Below are positions 56,740 through 64,000 of a stretch of 64,000 nt of DNA, one piece after another (position 1 is the first letter of the stretch; every line of letters begins with the position of its first letter). Source of the stretch: Gentiana macrophylla (taxonomy: Eukaryota > Streptophyta > Magnoliopsida > Gentianales > Gentianaceae); the NCBI GenBank assembly GCA_026214975.1, contig JAOBSW010000365.1, positions 54,340 to 118,339 of the forward strand. The letters run 5' to 3'. Made by a program: the position numbers and the translations under genes. The notes under the pieces are model-generated. The model had not been told where the DNA came from and made no database searches. It saw only the letters and a list, made by a program, of their open reading frames with translations.

Positions 56740-57852
56740 CTAATGGAAGAACATTGGGATTCGCTTCAGGAAAATCTTGGAATTACGATCGTCATCACCT
56801 GGACCGTGATCATCGGTTTGCACAAGAGGTGGTGCAACGAGAATCCAAAGATAGGATAGGCATGGGCATGACATAGAGTCACCGCCAAAGATCGGGCACT
56901 CACCATTTGCCTCACATAATGAAGTGATCAATAAACCATAAGGCAAAGATGTGTCTAGGCTTGCGGGCATCGGGCGATCATCTCGTAACGCATCGGTGCC
57001 CCAATATTAACAAGCCATCCTCCGCTTCAACCAATACATCAGTAGCACGTGCATAATAAATCGTAGACACATGCTTGGCCGGAATAATGTTAGAACGGAT
57101 AAGCCTATGTAAGCACTTATCTTCCCACCGCCTAAAGTATGGCTCTCTCAAAAGTGCGAGCAACTTCCCTATTGTCCATGCTATCCCGAGATGGGCACCA
57201 ACCTCCTCCAACCATGCATCGACTCATCAAACGTCACTTTGTGTACTCTGGCTCCTCCTCCGGTATCGAGACCATAATAATTATTAAGAGTCCCGGAGTA
57301 ATTACAATGGATTTGCCACGAACCTGGACTAAATTCGCGTGTGGGTGCACGCGTAAATAAGAATAAAACTCTCTTACCCGATCGACATTAACTTGGCCGG
57401 TGGCGCAACAACCTCTTGCCACCGATAATACTCCACTAGATCGAGCGACTCTTGACCACGCTTGGTCAAATCTAATCCCGAGCCGGTGTACGGCGAATTG
57501 TTGAAGAAATTCGATAAACCGAAAATACCTCTTGGCTAGCGAATTGCGGTACCCGTTGATCAAGCGGTATGGCATCGTTGGATCGCTACAAACCGCATGC
57601 GGAGGATCGTGCGTCTTGGTGGCATAATTGCAGAATCGAACAGAGCAACGCCGCGAGATAGATGCAAAGAAGATGAAGCTCTCGGTCGACCGAGAGAATG
57701 GCCTCGTTGACCGAAAGGTAAAGGTTCGGTCGACCGAATCGATGGAAGCTCCGCCGAGGTTCAGTCTTCCTCGTGACATGTGTGGATCGGATAATCCTTG
57801 AGAGATCGAGAGATATGAAGCAGTCACAACTTGTGATATTGGAGGGGATCAT
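56740..57852 (-). pseudogene. Decayed ORF with plant-transposon-protein-like motifs
   Basis: Minus-strand frames in order are 57827-57234, 57211-56978 and 56970-56740. They contain KRYFRFIEFLQQFAVHRLG, then VNVDRVREFYSYLRVHPHAN, VQVRGKSIVITP, GIAWTIGKLLALLREP and IIPAKHVSTIYYARATDVLV. This order resembles the 'putative plant transposon protein' domain of Athila-like non-autonomous elements. Frames are broken and no enzyme motif is seen. It belongs to the element whose 3' LTR is at 54055-55607. Confidence 0.6.
57679..57738. repeat. Two perfect palindromes with core TCGGTCGACCGA
   Basis: CTCTCGGTCGACCGAGAG at 57679-57696 and TTCGGTCGACCGAA at 57725-57738, with a half-site (GTTGACCGAA) between. 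They lie near the 5' end of the decayed ORF. Confidence 0.92.
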
Positions 57853-58483
57853 TTAAATTACTATCCCCAATCTTGGGTGGATGGAAGTTATGAGAAAGAT
57901 TGGAAATGGGAATTAATGGAGAGAAGAAGAAGAAGAAAATTGGGGATTTGGAGAAAATGAAGATTTTGTGGTGTGGAAATGATGAATAGAAAAAGGAGTT
58001 TTAAATAGAAAGATGTGGAAAGTGAAAGGATTGAAATGTTGGAAGGTGATTGGTGGAGATAGGAAGGTAAGGATTGAGGAGTGGAATGGTTTTGTTGGAG
58101 GAATAAATTAATGGGGGAAATGAAAAGGTGGATTGGGAAATGAAAAATGGGGATGTGTAAAAATAAATGATAGTTGACCTCCTCAATTTGATACATACGA
58201 AATTTTCAAGCTAGAACACATAAGTCTATCAAAATTATCATGTCACAATTTGAAAAATCCTCACCTCAAAAATCGAATAATCCAGCCACAATCCATTAAC
58301 ATATAAATCTTCACTTTTTCCAAATAATACAAATTTGAAACTAAGCATCTTTTCACCAAATTCTCATCATCAATACATTTTATAATTGATGGGTATAAAT
58401 AATTCCACCACCTCAACAGTAAGGGACAACCCACTGCGGCCACCCTCCGGCATGACAAGAGAGATTGCAAAAGGGGGGGCCAC
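57853..58483. other. Purine/pyrimidine-skewed leader-like sequence
   Basis: Strongly GA-rich on the plus strand from 57890 to 58150; open frames here reflect low complexity. A purine tract (gcaaaagggggggcca) ends at 58483, just before an LTR start. Confidence 0.5.
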
Positions 58484-58935
58484 TGTCTCACCTCGCCGCG
58501 ACCAAGGCATTTGCGGTCCCAGGCAAGTGCAGATCCTGTGAATCTCATCCAGGCAAGTCAAGAAGGGTCGCCAGGGGGGCGAGGCGAGAGAGGGCTTGCT
58601 CTTGCGACCTCAAGGAGATTGGCCGCCGATTATCCAGATCCTTTCCCCACTTGTAGCTTAGATATTTCGTCTTGCTTAGTATCTAAGTAAGACCTAGCTA
58701 TTAGTAAAATATCTAATAGATTACTTATTCCCTAAGTTATCCACCTCTATAAAAGGGGTGGTCATTGTAAACTAAAGAGGATGGGATATATGAAATACAC
58801 ACTATACTTGCAAGCCAAAGCTCTCTCCATTCTAACTCTCTCCATACCACCACCCGCCGGAGTAACACCACACCTTAAATACAGCCAGATATCCACCATC
58901 CATACACCGCAAGGACACCCGTGACGATTTAGACA
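58484..58935 (+). mobile_element. Gypsy-type LTR, 452 bp
   Basis: Starts TGTCTCACCTCGCC after a purine tract and ends TTTAGACA. A TATA box (ctataaaagg) is near 58748. It is followed by primer-site-like TGGCTCCGTTACCGGGAA at 58944-58961. Having a purine tract on its left and a primer site on its right means it bears marks of both a 3' and a 5' LTR. Confidence 0.65.
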
Positions 58936-59087
58936 TCTTCAGTTGGCTCCGTTACCGGGAAGGCGATTGTGTAAAAAATCACCTAGAGCTCTTATTCAGG
59001 AGGAGATAATCTTACAAAGAAAGTCCTCAAACTGCCTTTATTTCTTCCCTTTACCAAAGAAATCGCTCAAAAAGCCACCCCGCAGAG

Positions 59088-59621
59088 ATGGCCGGAAGTA
59101 AAGGACCCCTAACACCCCAAACCCCTGCAAAAGGTACTATGCTACATCAAGCTCGTGGGGAAGGCGCAGGAGAAACGCTAGACAATCTCCTGCGAAGGAG
59201 AAGGATCCAGAGAGGGGTCTTAGCACCCAGCGACGCCGAAATGTCATTAATCAAAAACCAAGTCGAAAGATTTGTTGTTGCCCTGGATGGAACTCGCAGA
59301 GAGAGGTCACAAGCAAAGCCAAAGATCGATCCCGTAAATACAACCGGCTTTCGGGAGGACCCCAGGTCGCCGAAATGAGGGAATACGCCAGTGCACGCTG
59401 AAACTATGTATCTCACCAATTCCGCCTGGTGGCTAAGGGCCAGGCCCCTGGGCGACGATTCGACCCAGAATCCTCCCAGAAACGAAATCCCTCTGGCAGT
59501 CGCAGACCAGGGCCGCCAGAGCCAAATTCAGCAGATCGACGTAGAGGAGAGCGTGCACTCTTCAGGTCGCTATGGACCGAGGAAAGAAATTCCACGAACC
59601 TCGGCCCCCCAAGATCGCGAC
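59088..59621 (+). pseudogene. Gag leader region, truncated
   Basis: Starts MAGSKGPLTPQTPAKG and runs through LDNLLRRRRIQRG and SLIKNQVERFVVALDG to a stop at 59378. A shifted frame continues (Arg/Ser/Gln-rich, GPRKEIPRT) to 59621, where the next LTR begins. It resembles the hydrophilic start of a gypsy gag but has no capsid motif, so the assignment rests on its place after the primer site. Confidence 0.5.
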
Positions 59622-61402
59622 TGATGGGAGTCAACTTTACGTGATTCCGGTGCATTTTCTACCCCCGTTTACCACACTTTTAGCATGTTTCTTGGTACTT
59701 TAGACCGTTTTAGGGGTAATATCGTGAGTTTATAGCACAGGGAGTAAATCCGTCACTTTGATGGTTTACTACCTCCTTTTATTGATATTGACCCTATTCC
59801 GAGCACTTTTACCCTCCGGAATGTTTTGGTTGTTTTTTGTTGTTGTGATGATGTAGGGTATTGGTGTCTCGAGAACCCGGAAGGCGAAGATTTATGATGA
59901 TAAGTGTGATCAAGGTGCAAGAATGAGCCAAGAAAGAAGAAAGAATAGGAAAAGGAAGAGAAAGAGTTGGTGCCCGAGTGACTGTTCTGATTCAGAAGCA
60001 TTTTGACCAATGATGGAGGCATTTTCTGGTCACGACTTCTTCATGAAAGTTGTAGATAATTAAAAGAGCTTTCCAACGCATCTTGAATCACCCAAATCGG
60101 AGCTCGGACGAAGAAGTTATGAAGGTTTTACTGCAGCAGAAAACAACAGCATTTCAAACGCGCGTTTGGAGCTTTCAAACGCGCGTTTGGGACTGCTTTT
60201 TTCATGTACAGAGAGCTGGGGACTGAAACGCGCGCGTTTGGGGACCTCCAAACGCGCGTTTGGGTCATTTTCTGCAGATTTTGACCTATAAAACACACAA
60301 GAACAGGAGAGACGAGAGGGGGACGAGTTTAGGTAATTTTGGGCGCATTTCTTCGCTTTTAGGAGTTAGAATTAGTGTAATATACCGTTAGAATCGTCTT
60401 TCAATCCTCTCTTTGATTCTCTAACTCTTAGCTTCGATTTATAACATTTCATTGGGCAAAATTCGATCTTTTGTATTCAACTTTTGTGCTCTTCTTCTTC
60501 CAAACTCGAATTTCTACACTTTAATGGTACATTTCTTCTCTCTTTTACTTATTATGTCTTTAATTCATTGTTTCTTTCATGTTTTAATTAGTATAATGAG
60601 TAGTTAATTCCTCCCCATAGCCGGGTCATGTGATATGTGATGAAATCACCCTTTGGGTGATGAAATTGGGAGTGGGTAGTGTGTTTTATTGTTGTTTCTT
60701 GCATGTTTCACGTCTTAGAACTTGTTATAACGGATTTGAGCTAGATTAGCTACCTAGGTCAAATATCACACACATCACTCTTGAGAGTTGTTCAGAGAGA
60801 GGGGTGTGGGAAAAGGGTTTTAGGATCGTGGTGTAGTCTCGGTTTAGTTGTTAAACCGAGCTCATCGTGAGGTTACTCGTTTATACGTTTAAGCGGCTCG
60901 AGTGCAAAACATGACTTGTTAGGAGAGAGTTGTTCAGACCTTAACATGGCATAAGGTGTTGGGGAAGAGTTGTTCAGACCTTAGCACCGGGATTAGGAGC
61001 ACGTACCCGTGAAATTGAATGCAAGAGTTCGTCGTTATTGCACACTCCCGGTTTTGTCTTTCCTTTGGGTGATATTAGCTATTTTGATCATGGTTCGGCT
61101 ATGTCTCTTTAATTATCTTTAAAACCGAGTAGTTTAATCTTCTTTCTCTCTTTTTAACTTTAGACTCGTTAGTTAGATTCACTTAGTGCCGTTGTAGCAA
61201 ACAAAACCTTAAGAACTTTGATCACTTAGACTAAGCATTACGTTCACTTGGGTACTTACAAGCACGATTCCTTTGGGTTCGACCTCGGACTCCTGTAGCT
61301 TTACTCGCAATCGACCCGGTCCACTGCCGGTTAGAGAGCTTGTTTAGTCACCGTTGTCTTGAGAATATTATAAATTCTGTTTGGTGAAATAAACGCTCAT
61401 CA
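59622..61402 (+). mobile_element. 5' LTR of the right-edge gypsy element, 1.78 kb
   Basis: Starts TGATGGGAGTC and ends CGCTCATCA, with short inverted ends (TGATG/CATCA). A TATA box (TATAAAA) is at 60287-60293. Four perfect palindromes with an ACGCGCGT core lie just upstream, at 60155-60263. GCGAC at 59617-59621 would be the target duplication. The 3' LTR is outside the window. Confidence 0.78.
60155..60263. repeat. Four palindromes with AAACGCGCGTTT-type core
   Basis: CAAACGCGCGTTTG at 60155-60168 and again at 60176-60189, AAACGCGCGCGTTT at 60226-60239, CCAAACGCGCGTTTGG at 60248-60263. All are perfect. The TATA box starts 24 bp after the last. Confidence 0.95.
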
Positions 61403-61405
61403 AAA

Positions 61406-61423
61406 TGGCGCCGTTGCCGGGGA
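61406..61423 (+). other. Primer binding site, Asp-tRNA type
   Basis: TGGCGCCGTTGCCGGGGA, 3 nt after the LTR end, identical to the site at 47492. Confidence 0.92.
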
Positions 61424-61676
61424 ATTGTGTGCTATTTGTGATATCTTGTAAGTGAACCGAAGGCTTGGGCCTAGGTTTTGTTTTATTGTTTTCTTTTTAT
61501 TTGACGGATTTTTGTTGAGAAGTCACACCATCAATTGCGGTGGTGGTGGTGGCTTGATACTTTGATTGTGTTCTTGTTGTTTTCTGAGTCTTGCGGCTTG
61601 AGCCTTAATGGAAGGATTTTTCAATCCATACTATTAAATCGAACAACAATACTTCTACCCACCTCGCACACGAACC

Positions 61677-62155
61677 ATGTTATCAACAACGATTCGTGTG
61701 TCTCGGCCTCGAGATCAACAAGAGAATAGCCACGGTTCATGGGCTTATCAGTGCCCTAATACATCTCAGAATCAGAATTTTGGTTATTCGAGTCACGAGC
61801 CATGGTATTATGAGGGTTGTCCAAATCCTAATGATTTTCAAGATTATGGTGCTCGTACTCAGCAGGTTGATAGTTTCACACTGCAGTCGATCACCCGATC
61901 CGAATTTGGCATGGCAAGAGCCTACCATCCACTTCCTCATGATCGCTTGCACCTCATCCACACGAGGAGTGCATGGAGCATATAGCATATATCTATACTT
62001 ATGATGAAGCAAGTAGGGAAATGGACAGAGTGGATGAGCTTTATGAGAAAGTTGCTATAGCCAAAGCCGAGAAAATTTCGGAAAATCAGATTTCTGACTG
62101 GGAGATGCGAATGGATGATCCAAGCAGAGCTCATGGAATCTACGATTCGGGTTAA
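61677..62155 (+). pseudogene. First ORF of the right-edge element, frameshifted
   Basis: Starts MLSTTIRVSRPRDQQENSHG and is Asn/Tyr/Gln-rich (CPNTSQNQNFGYSSHEPWYY). The frame shifts near 61960 and continues as DRVDELYEKVAIAKAEKISE, a probable helix, to 62155. It could be a remnant gag-like protein. No zinc knuckle or capsid motif is seen. Confidence 0.4.
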
Positions 62156-62196
62156 TGGAATCCAAAACAGAGTAAGAAAGATGAGAATGAGACTCT

Positions 62197-62388
62197 ATGG
62201 GTGAAGAAAGTTGGGTAAGTGTGCACAAGCTTCTACGGACGTTGTGTGATAATCTCAGTCGATTCGTGAAAAAACGAAGAGTGGAGCATGAAGAAGATGC
62301 ATTTGCAATAGAGGCGGCTAGGGTTGATGAGGACTTTACTGTTGAAGTTCAAGTCGAGAGTGAGGTTGATGATTGGGATTCTCCATGA
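62197..62388 (+). pseudogene. Short acidic ORF remnant
   Basis: Encodes KLLRTLCDNLSRFVKKRRVE and an acidic tail. No family recognised. Probably part of the same broken reading frame as its neighbours. Confidence 0.3.
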
Positions 62389-62605
62389 AGAGATTTGAGC
62401 CGAGAGAATGAGTTGGGATTGCTCATAGTTCCACCTCCGATTGCGATGTTTGATTATGGCCGGTTTCAAGTTCTACCTACTACACCTCACCCTTGAGATA
62501 AAACTTTTGAAGCCTTGGTGGAGCGTGTGGTGGAGCCGCCCATTGTTATGGTGAGCAAGAATTCTTGGCAACTAAACGCTTTGGGATGAAGAAGAAGAGC
62601 AAGAT

Positions 62606-63151
62606 TTGAAGACGGTAGAGGTGCAACTTTTATCTATTACACCCCGTCAAGAAATTCAAAATGATGATCTCGAAGGGTGTATGATAGATTTGAGCACAAT
62701 GTTTGATGAGACACAATCAGAGTTGGAGGAGCATATGGGATCGCCCATTTCTTTATCACTCCCGAATGGAGACTTCCATAAGGAGTGTATGAAGAAACCT
62801 TATGAGACTAAAGAGCCTTCTATGGTAGAGCTGCCGGGAGTAGAGATTATTAGCATGCCGGTCCCGGATTATTATACTCTTCCACCTTGTGTCGATGAGT
62901 ATTACGAGATCGATTTTGTGTACTCACCGGTAGATGGAGTTCGAAAAAATTTTAAAAGAGGAAACCTACCATGGAGTGGAAATTTCAAGAAGAAGATGAT
63001 GACCAATTGTGATGAAAGAGAATTCCCGAGTTGGGAAGAAGTGACATCAAGGACCATGAGAGGTAAGTTTCTAATGACTTCGGCTTCCTTGATGCTTGCC
63101 CTTTTCATTCTTCTTCAGTTGTTGATCTTTTTGAGTTCGGATTTTGGTTGA
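62606..63151 (+). CDS. Unidentified ORF of the right-edge element, 181 residues
   Basis: Acidic and Pro-rich (GSPISLSLPNGDFHKECMKK, PGVEIISMPVPDYYTLPPCV), then Lys-rich, ending in a hydrophobic segment (SLMLALFILLQLLIFLSS) that looks like a C-terminal membrane anchor. No retroelement enzyme motif. Broken frames just upstream suggest the start may not be the original one. The conserved 46-nt block lies 88 bp after its stop. Confidence 0.45.
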   Translation: MKTVEVQLLSITPRQEIQNDDLEGCMIDLSTMFDETQSELEEHMGSPISLSLPNGDFHKECMKKPYETKEPSMVELPGVEIISMPVPDYYTLPPCVDEYYEIDFVYSPVDGVRKNFKRGNLPWSGNFKKKMMTNCDEREFPSWEEVTSRTMRGKFLMTSASLMLALFILLQLLIFLSSDFG

Positions 63152-63238
63152 TGATTTTGGTGATACTTGTTTGGAATAAAATTTTTGAATTGTTGGTTTG
63201 AGTCCTTTGTGGTTTGAGTCCGTTTTGGTGCCACTTGG

Positions 63239-63284
63239 TCGAGCCAACGACGTAAAACAAAGGCGCTTTGTGGGAGGCAACCCA
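63239..63284 (+). other. 46-nt block shared with the 50.3-kb element
   Basis: Reads AGCCAACGACGT, then GGCGCTT, then TGGGAGGCAACCCA (hairpin). Counterpart of 50274-50319. Confidence 0.85.
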
Positions 63285-64000
63285 CCTTTTTGGTAATAAT
63301 TATGTTTTTGAAGTAGTTTTTTGGTTGTAAGAGGGGAGAGTTTTGCTTAAAAGAGAGGTTGGGGTGAGAGCTTCTTTTTGGTTCTTGTTTTTATACTTAG
63401 ACGTGAATGTTTTTATGTGAGCCTCTGTGGCCTTATTTTATGCGTGGATGCTCTGTGTTTCTTTTGATTATCTTTACATCCAAAGGCACTTCCCGCCTAG
63501 TATGGTTGATATGCTTTGATACCTTGATTGTGGCATGGCTTCTATTTTTATATATCTCGTATCTATCACCATCTTTTGGCACGTGGATTTTTTCCCGTGC
63601 ATGTGTTTTGCCTTGTTTTTCGCTCACATGGTGTTCAGTACTCGAGATGGAGCTTACTAGAAGATGTCACGTGAGCTAAAGTGCGCCTTTTCTGCTGGGT
63701 TTTGGTCAAACACTAAGTCTTTTACTTTTTATCTCTCACACACCGAGGACAAGTGTTTCGTTTAAGTGTGGGGTGGGAGACTTAATCGTTTTCTTGTTTT
63801 CGTTGTTAAATGTGCTATAAATGTGGTATGCTTAGCCTATGATCGGGCTCTTGAGTCGATTTTTGGGTAATTTTTAAAATTTTTCAAGGGTCTTAACACC
63901 GTGTTGTATGTGTTATTTTCACATTTGAGTGGTGATCACCTTAGTCGTGACCCGAACATGTGCATTGCGGTTTGATATTATCTTGAGAATGAAGTTTATT
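63285..64000 (+). other. 3' part of the right-edge element
   Basis: No convincing gene. At 63738-63770 the purine-rich phrase gaggacaagtgtttcgttta with agtgtggggtggga resembles the minus-strand motif near 56250. The sequence continues past the window. Confidence 0.45.

Noticed and set aside
57888..58196. Two overlapping minus-strand frames rich in Ile, Phe, Ser and Leu
   Set aside because: They arise from a purine-skewed stretch (low complexity), with no conserved motif.
1..64000. tRNA and rRNA genes
   Set aside because: No cloverleaf-consistent or rRNA-like stretch was recognised by eye; tRNA-complementary primer sites are not tRNA genes. A covariance scan would be needed to exclude them.

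Overview
The window is plant nuclear DNA, most likely from an asterid dicot. The reasons are a cluster of long-N-terminus NLR genes of the Solanaceae R1 (late blight resistance) type, plant-type Ty3/gypsy and Copia LTR elements, Helitron-like ends, (TA)n tracts and intron-bearing gene pieces. Species identity is not claimed. Nothing bacterial, organellar or CRISPR-like was seen.

Region 1 (1-28.5 kb) is an R1-like NLR cluster, all on the minus strand. It holds three near-complete copies: NLR-1 at 102-3876 with one in-frame stop and one frameshift; NLR-4 at 9095-14416, split by a 1.4-kb insertion; and NLR-5 at 24517-28444 with one frameshift at the kinase-2 motif. Five fragments lie between them: NLR-2, NLR-3, a head-to-tail fused NLR-6, N-terminal piece NLR-7 and C-terminal piece NLR-8. 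Three repeat families are interleaved: cassette C (about 0.75 kb), family A (about 1.2 kb, four copies across the window) and block D (one copy split by a 1.2-kb insertion). Non-NLR pieces are a captured CLPTM1-like exon, the last exon of an unidentified two-TM protein, and a PHT1 phosphate transporter pseudogene. As drawn, no NLR copy has a complete uninterrupted reading frame.

Region 2 (28.5-35.7 kb) is repeat-rich. It holds a 1.9-kb element with inverted arms of about 0.43-0.54 kb, a Copia-type LTR, a Helitron 3' terminus, another family A copy and a Helitron-5'-like sequence.

Region 3 (35,680-44,544) is one non-autonomous LTR retrotransposon with a perfect 5-bp target duplication (GGGTA). 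It lacks gag-pol. It carries two copies of a module made of a ~120-bp tandem array, a TATA box, a small sense ORF and a polypurine tract. Between them lies a decayed antisense ORF like the extra ORF of Tat-lineage gypsy elements.

Region 4 (46-64 kb) is a stack of nested gypsy elements: a gag-protease element with an Asp-tRNA-type primer site (46.07-50.99 kb); a chromodomain gypsy pol on the minus strand inside it (50.99-54.05 kb); a further minus-strand LTR inside that (54.06-55.61 kb) with a decayed ORF behind it; then an LTR with a gag leader (58.48-59.62 kb); then an LTR element running off the right edge (59.62-64 kb).

The least explained signals are long perfect palindromes with a different core in each LTR family, lying upstream of the TATA box in at least two of them; a 46-nt block conserved between two otherwise different gypsy elements; the duplicated 3' module with its own promoter in the 8.9-kb element; and the repeated shuffling of NLR pieces with cassette C.
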